Assembly (NCBI GenBank): GCA_002287035.1
Contig: NSKG01000002.1
Coordinates: forward strand, 372,001 to 436,000
Direction: 5' to 3'
DNA: 64,000 nt
Source: Pseudomonas sp. WN033
GTDB lineage: Bacteria > Pseudomonadota > Gammaproteobacteria > Pseudomonadales > Pseudomonadaceae
A model generated the notes under the pieces. The model saw nothing but the letters and a program-made list of their open reading frames with translations. It did no database searches and was not told the origin of the DNA. Shown one piece after another: positions 9,400 to 20,182 of this stretch. How positions within the stretch are numbered: the stretch's first letter is position 1; every line of letters starts with the position of its first letter. The position numbers were made by a program, and so were the translations under genes.

Positions 9400-9456
9400 C
9401 AGAGAACGCTGCCAACTTCGCAGGAGCAGATGCTCCCGCCTCGCAGGGTTGTGCTT

Positions 9457-10299
9457 TCAGGCGCGAGCCTTCAGACGCTCAAGCAGCATGTCGACCAGCG
9501 CCAGTTGGGCGCTGATAGTCCGGGTCGCGGTCTGGAAATAGTTCTGCGTGCGCACGAGCGGGCCTTTTTCGCCCGCAAGCAGATCCTCGATCAACTGCAG
9601 CAGCGTATCCAGGCTGTCTTCGGCCTCGCGCACCGCAGTCGCCATCTGAGTGCGCAGCAACGCATCGCTATACAGCCGGGCCGGCACTCCATAGGCACGC
9701 AAGCGTATCTGTTCAGCCAGGCGCTGCAACTCTTCACGTTGCAATGCACTGTTCTGCCGCCGCGCGGCGACACCCGTGCCGATTGCCCGGGCCTGCCCCA
9801 GCAATTCAGCATTCTGCAGCAGCTCCAGCCATAACCCTTCGGTTTGCGGCACCAAATGCCCCAGACAGACCAGATCCTGCTTGCCGGCCATTTCCTCAAT
9901 GGTATCGAGCAGTTGGGCGATCATTCGGTTATGCAGCAACAACACTTGTTCGGCACTGGCCTGCTCGCGCTGGGCATCCACTTCCTGCCAGCCGGCCAGC
10001 ACATGGTGCCAGCCGGGATACCAGAACAGGCTGGCCTCATGGACCTTGGCCTGCTTCAGCAAGGCGTCAACCTGCTGGCTGACCGACCAACGCTGAGCCT
10101 CCAATCCGGGCTCACCGGACATGGAGCCATAGCAAAGGCCGCGGTGGCGCTGGAGTTGTTCGAGCAACAGACGCAACAGGCGGATCTGATCGAGAGTCTG
10201 GGTATGCCGGCGGCGCACCAACTGACGGCGACGGAAGTGGCTCAACCGGGTCAGCAACAGAACCAACAGGAGCAACGCGACCAACAACCCCCAAAGCAT
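9457..10299 (-). CDS. Membrane-anchored protein with NIT-type (nitrate/nitrite-sensing-like) helical domain
   Basis: 280 residues. One N-terminal membrane segment (about 2-18) is followed by a basic stop-transfer stretch and then a helical soluble region. The segment LLLEQLQRHRGLCYGSMSGE has the R-x-x-R-G shape seen in NIT sensor domains such as NasR (compare LQRERG in the protein at 33645-34934). No kinase, cyclase, ANTAR or HAMP domain follows. An AGGAGA site supports the start. I infer a sensor-like or scaffold role; the family is not recognised with certainty and the ligand is unknown. Confidence 0.55.
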   Translation of the reverse strand: MLWGLLVALLLLVLLLTRLSHFRRRQLVRRRHTQTLDQIRLLRLLLEQLQRHRGLCYGSMSGEPGLEAQRWSVSQQVDALLKQAKVHEASLFWYPGWHHVLAGWQEVDAQREQASAEQVLLLHNRMIAQLLDTIEEMAGKQDLVCLGHLVPQTEGLWLELLQNAELLGQARAIGTGVAARRQNSALQREELQRLAEQIRLRAYGVPARLYSDALLRTQMATAVREAEDSLDTLLQLIEDLLAGEKGPLVRTQNYFQTATRTISAQLALVDMLLERLKARA

Positions 10300-10356
10300 G
10301 TGCTTCTCCTGGCTGATCTAACGTGGATTGCTCTCAGGGGCGGCGCATGCCGTTGA

Positions 10357-10758
10357 TCAACTTGAGGCTGGGCTGGAACGCCCGGATAACAGCTCGATCC
10401 GGTAACCATCCGGATCTTCGACGAAGGCCAGAATACTGGTGCCGTGTTTCATCGGCCCGGCCTCGCGTACCACCTTGCCGCCAGCAGCCTTGATCTGCTC
10501 GCAGGCCTTGTAGACATCCTTGACCTCAATAGCGATGTGGCCGTAACCACTGCCCAGGTCGTAATGATCGGTATCCCAGTTGTGGGTCAGCTCCAGCACG
10601 GCCTGCTCGGCCTCGTTGCCATAGCCGACAAAGGCCAGCGTAAAGCGCCCTTCCGGGTAATCCCGGCGCCGCAACAGGGTCATGCCCAGCACTTCGGTAT
10701 AAAACGCAATGGACTTCTCCAGGTCGCCAACACGAAGCATGGTGTGAAGTATGCGCAT
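10357..10758 (-). CDS. gloA: Lactoylglutathione lyase (glyoxalase I)
   Basis: 133 residues. It isomerises the glutathione hemithioacetal of methylglyoxal to S-lactoylglutathione. Metal ligands match the E. coli enzyme: H5, E56, H74 and E122. ATG 10758 has GGAGGAA directly upstream; the open frame to 10797 is ignored. The absence of the longer loops suggests the Ni-type short class. It lies downstream of argG on the same strand, as in P. aeruginosa. Confidence 0.95.
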   Translation of the reverse strand: MRILHTMLRVGDLEKSIAFYTEVLGMTLLRRRDYPEGRFTLAFVGYGNEAEQAVLELTHNWDTDHYDLGSGYGHIAIEVKDVYKACEQIKAAGGKVVREAGPMKHGTSILAFVEDPDGYRIELLSGRSSPASS

Positions 10759-10841
10759 AGTTTCTTCCTCCGAAGGGGCTGGGGCTGGAGACCGCACTCA
10801 GCAGTCGTCCAGCCTTAAGCCTATAGCGGTTCCAACGGCTT

Positions 10842-12059
10842 TTACAGCAGCTTGCGACCCTTGCCCGCGGCGATGCGCATGCGCAGAGCATTGAGCTTGA
10901 TGAAACCAGCAGCATCGGCCTGATCGTAGGCGCCGGCATCGTCCTCGAAAGTGGCGATATTGGCGTCGAACAGCGAGTCATCAGACTTACGGCCCACGAC
11001 AATGACGTTGCCCTTGTACAGCTTCAGGCGCACGACACCGTTCACGTTCAGTTGCGAGGCATCGATCATTTCCTGCAGCATGACCCGCTCCGGGCTCCAC
11101 CAGAAGCCGTTGTAGATCAGCTCGGCGTATTTGGGCATCAGGCTGTCTTTGAGGTGAGCGACTTCACGATCCAGGGTGATCGACTCAATGGCGCGGTGGC
11201 CCTTGAGCATGATGGTGCCGCCGGGAGTTTCGTAGCAGCCGCGCGACTTCATGCCGACGAAGCGGTTTTCAACGATATCCAGACGACCGATGCCGTTCTC
11301 GCCGCCAACCTTGTTCAGGTAGGTCAGCACTTCGGCCGGGCTCATAGCCTTGCCGTCGATGGCGACGATATCACCCTTCTGATAGCTCAGTTCGATGTAG
11401 GTTGGCGCATCCGGTGCTGCCTCAGGCGAGACAGTCCACTTCCACATGTCTTCTTCGTGCTCGGTCCAGGTGTCTTCCAGTACGCCGCCCTCATAGGAGA
11501 TGTGCAGCAGGTTGGCATCCATGGAGTACGGCGACTTTTTCTTGCCATGACGCTCGATCGGAATCCCGTGCTTCTCGGCGTAATCCATCAGTTTTTCACG
11601 CGAGAGCAGATCCCATTCACGCCAGGGGGCGATAACCTTCACGCCCGGCTTCAGCGCGTAGGCGCCCAGCTCGAAACGAACCTGATCGTTGCCCTTGCCG
11701 GTGGCACCGTGGGAAATGGCGTCAGCGCCGGTTTCGTTGGCGATTTCAATCAGGCGCTTGGCGATCAGCGGACGGGCAATCGAGGTGCCCAGCAGGTATT
11801 CGCCTTCATAGACGGTATTGGCGCGGAACATCGGGAATACGAAGTCACGCACGAACTCTTCACGCAGGTCATCGATGTAGATTTCCTTGACGCCCATCGC
11901 CTGAGCTTTGGCGCGGGCCGGCTCGACTTCCTCACCCTGACCCAGATCGGCGGTGAAAGTCACCACTTCGCACTGGTAGGTTTCCTGCAACCACTTGAGG
12001 ATTACCGAGGTATCCAGGCCGCCCGAATAGGCCAGGACGACTTTCTTCACGTCAGACAT
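10842..12059 (-). CDS. argG: Argininosuccinate synthase
   Basis: 405 residues. It joins citrulline and aspartate with ATP in arginine synthesis. The pyrophosphatase loop YSGGLDTS (11-18) follows the start [10 protein letters not shown]. Further signatures are [14 protein letters not shown] and [19 protein letters not shown] (about 180-198). The open frame reaches 12110, but ATG 12059 matches the family start and has GGAG. It lies between motY and gloA, the conserved pseudomonad order. Confidence 0.97.
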   Translation of the reverse strand: MSDVKKVVLAYSGGLDTSVILKWLQETYQCEVVTFTADLGQGEEVEPARAKAQAMGVKEIYIDDLREEFVRDFVFPMFRANTVYEGEYLLGTSIARPLIAKRLIEIANETGADAISHGATGKGNDQVRFELGAYALKPGVKVIAPWREWDLLSREKLMDYAEKHGIPIERHGKKKSPYSMDANLLHISYEGGVLEDTWTEHEEDMWKWTVSPEAAPDAPTYIELSYQKGDIVAIDGKAMSPAEVLTYLNKVGGENGIGRLDIVENRFVGMKSRGCYETPGGTIMLKGHRAIESITLDREVAHLKDSLMPKYAELIYNGFWWSPERVMLQEMIDASQLNVNGVVRLKLYKGNVIVVGRKSDDSLFDANIATFEDDAGAYDQADAAGFIKLNALRMRIAAGKGRKLL

Positions 12060-12174
12060 TGCGCGCTCCATAGGAAGATGACTCCCGCTGCCCGATAGGG
12101 CAACGGCCAAAGGCGCTATTCTAGCGTTACAGCGCGAGGATTCACAGGGGCGCGGGCCACTGGCTCAAGAAACC

Positions 12175-13023
12175 TCAGCGCTTTTCCAGTCGCAATGTCA
12201 CCCGACGATTCTGGGCCCGCCCCTCGGCGCTACGATTGCTGGCCACCGGGAAGCTGTCACCGTGGAAGCGCAGGCTGAACTTCGATTCATCCACTCCACG
12301 CTCGATCAGGTAGTTCTGCACCGCCAGCACTCGCTGACGGGACAGCTCGCGGTTATCCAGACGGTTGCCGACGTTGTCCGAGTGGCCATCAAGCTGAATG
12401 CTCTTGATCTGATCATCGGCCTCGATATAGATCAGCACCGTATCGAGCAATTTCCGTGCGGCATCATCCAGTTTGCTGCCGCCCGTGGCAAAACTGACTA
12501 CGCTGCGCGAAGCCTGATCGAAATTGATCGGTAGCAAGCCGGTAGCGCATTGCTGAAAATCGTTCCAGGCCGCCTGATAACCGACGCTGGACACCACCAC
12601 CCGCACCGGCTCACTGCCGGCAAAGCTGCTGCGCTGAATGGTCGGATGCAGCCCTTCGGCCAGACCAGCCAGCATCAACCCGGCCTGCTGTTCAGGTGCG
12701 ATAAGCGCCACCGGCCCGTCCCGTACCTGAGCCTGGCCCAGCAACCGGCTACGAGTGCCCGGACGCCAGAGCGGAGCCTCGTTGTAGAGCTGGGCCGGGC
12801 CCGGCTGCATCAGGTTGCTCCAGGGCTTCAACTCAAAGGTCGGCCGCTCGCCTGCACGGCGAACGAACACCGCCTCACCGTAACCGGTGACAGTCTGCGA
12901 CAACCGGCACTCGAACTGATCCCCCGCCACCGACCACTGCACATCTTCCATGCGGGTCTGGAAGGTCAGCGCCTGCACCGGCAAGGTAATACTCAGCAAA
13001 ATCCCCAGATAGACTCGCGCCAC
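12175..13023 (-). CDS. motY: Flagellar motor protein MotY (OmpA-like)
   Basis: 282 residues with an N-terminal signal peptide (cleavage near VQALT). The first half is the MotY N-terminal domain; the C-terminal half is an OmpA-like peptidoglycan-binding domain with LDGHSDNVGNRLDNRELSRQR (about 215-235) and RRVTLRLEKR at the end. MotY forms the T ring and stabilises the stators of polar flagella. The start is GTG 13023 with GGAG 7 bases upstream. A FliA-type promoter lies at 13061-13087. Confidence 0.92.
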   Translation of the reverse strand: MARVYLGILLSITLPVQALTFQTRMEDVQWSVAGDQFECRLSQTVTGYGEAVFVRRAGERPTFELKPWSNLMQPGPAQLYNEAPLWRPGTRSRLLGQAQVRDGPVALIAPEQQAGLMLAGLAEGLHPTIQRSSFAGSEPVRVVVSSVGYQAAWNDFQQCATGLLPINFDQASRSVVSFATGGSKLDDAARKLLDTVLIYIEADDQIKSIQLDGHSDNVGNRLDNRELSRQRVLAVQNYLIERGVDESKFSLRFHGDSFPVASNRSAEGRAQNRRVTLRLEKR

Positions 13024-13060
13024 AGCTTGGCTCCACAGGCTTTAGCAACTCTCTTGTGAA

Positions 13061-13087
13061 GAATCGGCGCAAAACCGGAAAACTTTA
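13061..13087 (-). promoter_or_regulatory. Sigma-28 (FliA) promoter of motY
   Basis: On the minus strand TAAA (13084-13087), 15 bases, then GCCGATTC (13061-13068). This is the TAAA-N15-GCCGATAA FliA consensus with one mismatch, 38 bases upstream of the GTG start. It ties motY to the flagellar late-class regulon. Confidence 0.85.
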
Positions 13088-13098
13088 GGAAAGCCCCC

Positions 13099-13440
13099 TG
13101 GATTGCCACGGGCCTGCGGCCCTCGCAATGACGAGGGTTTGGGGTATGGCGGGTGAGGGATGTGGCGGGTGTAGTGATACGGCGCGGGAGGCCGGCGCGG
13201 GATACGCCACCCTGTCACCGTCATTGCGAGCAGCGCAGCCGCGAAGCAATCCATGGGCAGGTGGCCTAGCCCCGGGACTGCCACGTGCCTACTGCCCTCA
13301 CAATGACGAGGGTGATGCAACCCATGCGCGGATATGCCTACCCCGCCACCGTCATTGCGAGCAGCGCAGCAGCGAAGCAATCCATGGGCAGGCGGCCTAG
13401 CCCCGGGACTGCCACGTGCCTACTGCCCTCGCAATGACGA
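13099..13440. repeat. REP/REPIN-like repeat cluster 3 with ~95-bp direct duplication
   Basis: A TGGATTGCC...GCAATGACG arm lies at 13099-13133. Then two nearly identical blocks at 13216-13313 and 13347-13441 (offset 131) each carry CACCGTCATTGCGAGCAGCG...GCAATCCATGGGCAGG and end in an inverted GCAATGACGAG arm. The whole motY-fadH interval upstream of the FliA promoter is made of this family. No gene is seen in it. Confidence 0.88.
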
Positions 13441-13454
13441 GTTGTGGGGCTGAC

Positions 13455-15503
<2,049 letters not shown>

Positions 15504-15637
15504 TTATATCGTCATCAGGTGGTGTGCCGCTCTGAGGCAGCTTGCTTATGACGAGACAATAGGCCTCATCCCGCCGACGCTCAATTACTTCAGGTGACAT
15601 TTTTATAACCCTGAATTACATTTTAATCTCACTGCTT

Positions 15638-15808
15638 GGGAAAGACTGATTGCGCACAGGACTTCACGGCGCGGTTGCGTGGCCCCTGTTTCAGACCGTT
15701 AGATGCCAGGGATGGCATCTACGAGCGTACAGGGAAGTATTTACAGCGTGTCTGAAACAGGGGCCACGCAACCGCGCCAACACCGTAACTGTGCAGTCAG
15801 TGTTTCCC
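15638..15808. repeat. Noncoding hairpin element A (fadH-araC gap)
   Basis: Ends are imperfect inverted repeats: GGGAAAGACTGAT at 15638-15650 and GTCAGTGTTTCCC at 15796-15808. Inside are 29-bp arms at 15668-15696 and 15750-15778 that are perfectly complementary, with a loop carrying a second hairpin AGATGCC/GGCATCT (around 15701-15720). The element fills most of the fadH-araC divergent region. The ends match those of elements at 17055-17216 and 30052-30302. It has no coding potential. Confidence 0.85.
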
Positions 15809-15830
15809 AGCGTATCAACAGGAATACTCC

Positions 15831-16847
15831 ATGAAACTCGGCGACCTGTCCGTCGGCTACCTCTACAGTCTGCAAGCCGCGCTACGCAGCCTGGGACATG
15901 ATCCAGCACCGCTGTTCCAGCGCTTTCGCATCAGCGATGAACTGCTGGCCACACCTGGGGCGCGCATCAGCATTCCGCGCTTTATGCGTCTGGGCAATGC
16001 CGCGATTGGCCTGAGCCAGCGGGCCGATATCGGTTTGTTGATGGGTAGCCAGAGTCAGGCCAGTCATCTGGGGCTGCCAGGCGTAACCGCGCAGTGCGCC
16101 CCGGACCTGAATCGTGCATTCGAGACCCTGGTGCACTTCGAGCGGCTGACCAGCATGAACTATCGCGGCCACTCGAGCTTCGAGTCTCCGGCCTTGCGGT
16201 TCTATTCGATCAGCCCATACAACGCCTTCAACCTGTTCGTGGTCGACTCGGCACTGGCCTCCCGCGCACAACTGGCCCGGCAACTGAGTGGCGGCCAGGC
16301 CCGCCTGCGAGAAGTGCATATCGAGTTTCCCGCCCCGGCCTATGCCGAGCGCTATGAAGCGTTGTTCAACTGCCCGGTGCTGTTCGAGCAGGCGCATAAC
16401 CAGTTGCTCTGGGAACCGGCAAGTCTGACGCAGCCACTGCTGCACAGTGCGCCGAGCACCTATGCCCAGCTGCGCGCGCTGTGTGAGGCCCAGTTGCATG
16501 AGCAGACCCGGCACCGACGCTTGCGCGAGCGGGTCGAGGAAATTCTTTCACCGCGCCTGCATAGTCAATTGCCGGGCATTACCGAGGTCGCCAGACAGCT
16601 GGGGTTGCCGTCATGGACCCTGCGCCGACGCTTGCAGATTGAGGATGGCACGCGGTTTCAGGACATTATCGATGAGACCCGGCGGGATCTGGCTCTGAGT
16701 TATATCCGTGATACCGAACTGGCGCTGGGTGAAGTGGCGTTTCTGCTGGGCTTTTCATCACCGGCAGCGTTTCAGCGCGCATTCAAGCGCTGGGCTGGAC
16801 AGGCGCCGGGGCAGTTCAGACGGGAACAGCGGGTAGTGAGGGGGTAG
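15831..16847 (+). CDS. AraC-family transcriptional regulator divergent from fadH
   Basis: 338 residues. The N-terminal 'Arabinose_bd'-type ligand domain covers about 20-205; the C-terminal HTH_18 domain (about 235-332) has ITEVARQLGLPSWTLRRRL and the second helix-turn-helix LGEVAFLLGFSSPAAFQRAFKRW. It belongs to the OruR/ArgR-like AraC group typical of pseudomonads. AGGAA precedes the ATG. Divergent placement suggests it responds to a fatty-acid-related ligand and controls fadH; this is inference. Confidence 0.85.
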   Translation: MKLGDLSVGYLYSLQAALRSLGHDPAPLFQRFRISDELLATPGARISIPRFMRLGNAAIGLSQRADIGLLMGSQSQASHLGLPGVTAQCAPDLNRAFETLVHFERLTSMNYRGHSSFESPALRFYSISPYNAFNLFVVDSALASRAQLARQLSGGQARLREVHIEFPAPAYAERYEALFNCPVLFEQAHNQLLWEPASLTQPLLHSAPSTYAQLRALCEAQLHEQTRHRRLRERVEEILSPRLHSQLPGITEVARQLGLPSWTLRRRLQIEDGTRFQDIIDETRRDLALSYIRDTELALGEVAFLLGFSSPAAFQRAFKRWAGQAPGQFRREQRVVRG

Positions 16848-16866
16848 AACGCGGTTACAAAGAGAG

Positions 16867-16900
16867 AAAAACAGCCGAAGGGACATTACATCTCTTCGGC
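16867..16900 (-). terminator. Rho-independent terminator of the 26-codon gene
   Basis: On the minus strand a 7-bp stem GCCGAAG/CTTCGGC (16894-16900 with 16874-16880) is followed by TGTTTTTC (T-run at 16867-16871). The stem starts inside the last codons of the short gene at 16886-16966. It could also form from araC transcripts, but the T-run is only on the minus strand. Confidence 0.75.
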
Positions 16901-16966
16901 ATCTTCCACGGTTTCATCCCATTCCTGGGCACGTTGTTCCAACAGTTCTTCCACGTAATCGTTCAT
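16886..16966 (-). CDS. Possible 26-residue acidic small protein
   Basis: ATG at 16964-16966, stop TAA at 16886-16888. The peptide begins MNDYVEELLEQRAQEW and ends DAEEM, with 11 acidic residues and one Arg; an amphipathic helix is plausible. A strong AGGAGA site lies 6 bases upstream and a rho-independent terminator overlaps its end. RBS, stop and terminator together make a translated gene credible although it is very short. I do not recognise a family. A GGAAC/GTTCC palindrome lies about 45 bases upstream (16994-17007), perhaps regulatory. Confidence 0.5.
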   Translation of the reverse strand: MNDYVEELLEQRAQEWDETVEDAEEM

Positions 16967-17054
16967 TGCTTATCTCCTGATTGTCATTTGAGTGGAACAC
17001 AGGTTCCTTGTGCACCCAAGCTCAGTGCTCAGGCATGCGACGTTATTCAGGCCA

Positions 17055-17216
17055 AACGCGAAACTCCGGGTAACCGCCAGGGAGTGTCGCGCGCCTGCGC
17101 GACACAGGGCTAACCGGCAACGCCGAGCTATCCGACAGTTCCAGCATCGCGCAGGCGCGCGACGCTCCCCAGATCGGGTACCAATCTCCGCGCAACTGAT
17201 TTAATCAGTGTTTCCC
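17055..17216. repeat. Noncoding hairpin element B (cobV downstream)
   Basis: Long arms at 17080-17102 and 17147-17169 (23 bases, one mismatch, GC-rich) extend imperfectly outward to about 17055. The right end TTAATCAGTGTTTCCC (17201-17216) is the same terminal sequence as in elements A and C; the left end is not recognisable, so it may be degraded. It lies between the small gene and the end of the cobalamin operon and could serve as that operon's terminator. The 300 bases around it hold no convincing gene. Confidence 0.7.
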
Positions 17217-17311
17217 TTGCTTGAAGTTAGGAGGGCTGTATGACAATCGGATGAACACAAATGAGAAAAGTTCCGTTTTGCTAGTGCTTTTTGCGATAAG
17301 GACAATGGTGT

Positions 17312-18046
17312 TTACAGGCTCAAGGCTATTGCACAGCCCAGAAGCACCGTCACTTCGCTCAGTTCCACCAAGGCTCCGGCGGTGTCGCCTGTGGTGCCGC
17401 CCAGACGTTTGAGCAGCAGCGCCCTACCCCAGGCCAACAGCAGCAAGGTCAACAGCAGCCCGAGCAATGTCAGCCAGCCAAACAGCAGCATGGCCAACGC
17501 ATGCAGGATCAGCAGTGCCGGCAGGCTGCGCCGTGGCAAATATTGACTGAGGGTATGCCCCAGGCCGCCAGGGCGCACGTAGGGGGTGGTCAACAGCAGC
17601 AACGGCAGGCACCAGCGGCCAAGCCAAGGCGTCAATAGCAGCACAGCCCAGGCCTCAGCGTCGATCAGGCTGACCAGTGCCGCCCACTTGAGCAGCAGAC
17701 ACAGCACCAGAGTGATCACCCCAATGGGCCCGCAGGCAGGATCTTTCATAATCGCCAGGGTGCGCTCACGGTCGCCATAACCGCCCACCCAGGCATCGGC
17801 GCTATCGGCCAGACCGTCCAGATGCAGTCCGCCGCTGAGCCAGACCCAAAGCGCCACCAGCAACGCACCCAGCAGCAACGGGTTCAATCCACTCAGCACC
17901 CAGTACACAGCCGCCAGCAGCGCACCGATCAACAGCCCCACCAGTGGATACCAGAGCAGCGAACGGCCGTTTTCCTCGGCCGAGGGCAAGCCCGGCAGGC
18001 GAATCGGCAGTCGGGTCAGAAACTGCAGGGCGATCAGCAGGGGCAT
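17312..18046 (-). CDS. cobS: Adenosylcobinamide-GDP ribazoletransferase (cobalamin synthase)
   Basis: 244 residues, multi-pass membrane protein (CobS in Salmonella, CobV in Pseudomonas). It joins adenosylcobinamide-GDP and alpha-ribazole to complete the nucleotide loop. The signature LSGGLHLDGLADSADAW...DPACGPIG (about 70-105) is present with its acidic metal ligands. ATG 18046 lies inside the end of the upstream phosphatase gene (13-base overlap). Last gene of the cobalamin operon. Confidence 0.93.
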   Translation of the reverse strand: MPLLIALQFLTRLPIRLPGLPSAEENGRSLLWYPLVGLLIGALLAAVYWVLSGLNPLLLGALLVALWVWLSGGLHLDGLADSADAWVGGYGDRERTLAIMKDPACGPIGVITLVLCLLLKWAALVSLIDAEAWAVLLLTPWLGRWCLPLLLLTTPYVRPGGLGHTLSQYLPRRSLPALLILHALAMLLFGWLTLLGLLLTLLLLAWGRALLLKRLGGTTGDTAGALVELSEVTVLLGCAIALSL

Positions 18047-18612
18047 TCGTACAGGACTCCGCCAGGCTCGCAACGCAGACGGCTGAGCTGGGCATGTTCG
18101 ACCTGAACCTGCAGCAGCGCCTGGGGCGCCAGACCACGAGCCTTGGCCAGCAGCAAACGCATGACGCCGCCATGGGTGACCAGCAGCAGATGCCGACCGC
18201 TGTGCTGCTGTTGCAGGCCAGTCAAGACACTCAGTACCCGTGACTCAAAGTCAGCCAGGGGCTCGGCGCCCGGGGGCGTGAAAGCATAGGGGTCATCCCA
18301 GAACCGACCCAGAGCATCAGCTTGGTCCTGCATCAAATCAGCCGCACTGCGGCCTTCCCAATCACCGAAGTGCAATTCGCGAAAGGCCGGTTCCAGCAGC
18401 AGCGGCCGGTTCAGTTGACGCGCAAGTTCAAAGGCAAAATCTGCGCAACGGCGCAGCGGCGAGCTGATCACCGCGTCCCAGTCAGCTCTGCCATCGGTGG
18501 CGGCCTGCATTTGCTGCCAGCCAGCAGTCGTCAGGTTGTCGTCGATGCTGCCGCGAAACCCGCCACCCAGCTCAGTCTGGCCGTGGCGCAACAGGTCCAG
18601 GGTCAGAGTCAC
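18034..18612 (-). CDS. cobC: Histidine-phosphatase family, alpha-ribazole phosphatase-like
   Basis: 192 residues. The phosphoglycerate-mutase-type motif LRHGQTE places catalytic His10; partner residues are [10 protein letters not shown] and [10 protein letters not shown]. In this position it should dephosphorylate alpha-ribazole 5'-phosphate (or adenosylcobalamin 5'-phosphate) at the last step of the pathway. Overlaps cobT by 4 bases upstream and cobS downstream. Confidence 0.88.
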   Translation of the reverse strand: MTLTLDLLRHGQTELGGGFRGSIDDNLTTAGWQQMQAATDGRADWDAVISSPLRRCADFAFELARQLNRPLLLEPAFRELHFGDWEGRSAADLMQDQADALGRFWDDPYAFTPPGAEPLADFESRVLSVLTGLQQQHSGRHLLLVTHGGVMRLLLAKARGLAPQALLQVQVEHAQLSRLRCEPGGVLYECPC

Positions 18613-19664
18613 CGCGCCCCTCCGGAAATCGCTGCTTCGCTAAAGGTCGCCATCTGGTTGTGCAGTGCACAGGCTGCCCGCAGCAGGGGTACCGCCAACG
18701 CCGCACCACTACCCTCGCCCAGACGCATGCCCAGGCTCAGCAGCGGTTCGGCATCAAGCGCGGCGAGTACCGGAGCATGTCCAGGTTCAGCCCCCTGATG
18801 ACTGAACAGCAGCCAGTCCCGACAGGATGGGTTCATGCGGATCGCACACAAGGCAGCCACCGAACAGATGAATCCATCGACCAGGACCGGCACCCCGAAC
18901 TGGCTGGCGGCAATAAAGGCGCCGACCAAAGCGGCAATTTCCAGCCCGCCAAGCCGGGTCAGGCAATCCAGCGGGGTACTGCAGGCCGGCAAATGCAGGG
19001 ATAGCGCCTCGTTGACTATTCGCGCCTTGTTGGCAACCCCCTGTGCGCCAAGCCCGGTACCGGGGCCAACCAGCCGCTCGGCGGGCAGATCGAGCAAAGC
19101 GCAGGCCAGAGCACTGGCTGCGGTAGTGTTACCAATCCCCATTTCGCCACCGATGAACAGGTGCGCGCCCTCACCGGCCGCGCCCAGCAACACCTGTCGA
19201 CCAGCCAGCAACGCCTGCTCGCACTGGACCTCTGTCATCGCCGGCTGACAGCGCAGGTTGGCCGTGCCGGGCGCGATCGCCAGATGGCGAACACCGGGCA
19301 AGGGGTCAATCGGTACAGCCAGGCCCAGATCGATCAGCTCGAAGCGAGCTCCCAGTTCACGGGCCAACACATTGATTGCCGCGCCACCGGCAACAAAATT
19401 GCGCAGCATCTCGCCGGTTACCGACTGGGGAAAAGCCGAGACGCCTTCGGCCACGACCCCATGATCGGCGGCAAAAATGCTGATCCAGACACGATCAACC
19501 AAAGGATTGGGCTGCCCCTGCAAGGTTGCCAGCTCGATTGCCAGGGTTTCCAGTCGGCCCAATGAACCTGGGGGTTTGGTCAGCTGAGCCTGACGGCTGC
19601 GAGCCTGCTCGGCGACCGGTTCATGGGGCCGGGCAGCTGATTGACTCCACCAGAGCGCACTCAT
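18609..19664 (-). CDS. cobT: Nicotinate-nucleotide--dimethylbenzimidazole phosphoribosyltransferase
   Basis: 351 residues (CobU in Pseudomonas nomenclature). It makes alpha-ribazole phosphate from dimethylbenzimidazole. Motifs: [10 protein letters not shown] (about 30-39), [29 protein letters not shown], and [11 protein letters not shown] near the C-terminus with the catalytic Glu. ATG 19664 overlaps the cobU stop by ATGA; the longer frame to 19724 is not needed. Confidence 0.95.
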   Translation of the reverse strand: MSALWWSQSAARPHEPVAEQARSRQAQLTKPPGSLGRLETLAIELATLQGQPNPLVDRVWISIFAADHGVVAEGVSAFPQSVTGEMLRNFVAGGAAINVLARELGARFELIDLGLAVPIDPLPGVRHLAIAPGTANLRCQPAMTEVQCEQALLAGRQVLLGAAGEGAHLFIGGEMGIGNTTAASALACALLDLPAERLVGPGTGLGAQGVANKARIVNEALSLHLPACSTPLDCLTRLGGLEIAALVGAFIAASQFGVPVLVDGFICSVAALCAIRMNPSCRDWLLFSHQGAEPGHAPVLAALDAEPLLSLGMRLGEGSGAALAVPLLRAACALHNQMATFSEAAISGGAR

Positions 19665-20182
19665 GTTTGGCCTCCCTTGAGGATCATTGGCAACCCAGCC
19701 ACGCAGAAACTGACCCGCTCGCAACGTTGCGCCAGGTCCTGATGCAGCCAGCCGGCTTCATCGACATAGCGCCGACTCAACTCGCCCAGCGGCACAATCC
19801 CCATCCCGGTTTCATTACTGACCAGAATCACTTGCCCTGGCAGTTCGCTCAGACACTCCAGCAGCGCCTGGCGCTCTTGCTGAAGACGTTGCGGATCGCT
19901 ATCGAGCAGCAGGTTGGTCAGCCACAGGGTCAGACAGTCAACCAGCAGGCAGCGCTGCGGATCGGCCTCACGGCGCAGCACTCGGGCCAGAGCCAGAGGT
20001 TCCTCAACCAGCCCCCAATCAGCCGGCCGGCGTTCACGGTGCTGCCGAATGCGTTCGGCCATCTCGGCATCGTGCGCCTGGCTGGTGGCGATATAGGTCA
20101 CCGCTAGCCCCGAGGCCTGGGCGCGCTGCTCGGCAAGCCGGCTTTTGCCAGACCTTGCGCCACCTAAAATCAATTCAATCAT
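19661..20182 (-). CDS. cobU: Adenosylcobinamide kinase / adenosylcobinamide-phosphate guanylyltransferase
   Basis: 173 residues (CobP in Pseudomonas). It phosphorylates and then guanylylates adenosylcobinamide. P-loop GGARSGKS at 7-14, then [22 protein letters not shown] with the guanylated His region, and [14 protein letters not shown] and [11 protein letters not shown]. Overlaps cobQ by 4 bases upstream and cobT by 4 bases downstream. Confidence 0.95.
   Translation of the reverse strand: MIELILGGARSGKSRLAEQRAQASGLAVTYIATSQAHDAEMAERIRQHRERRPADWGLVEEPLALARVLRREADPQRCLLVDCLTLWLTNLLLDSDPQRLQQERQALLECLSELPGQVILVSNETGMGIVPLGELSRRYVDEAGWLHQDLAQRCERVSFCVAGLPMILKGGQT

Noticed and set aside
17221-17412. 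63-residue plus-strand ORF with AGGAGG upstream
   Set aside because: The AGGAGG at 17230-17235 precedes ATG at 17240 or 17250, but the frame runs into the antisense end of cobS and has no recognisable features; not convincing.
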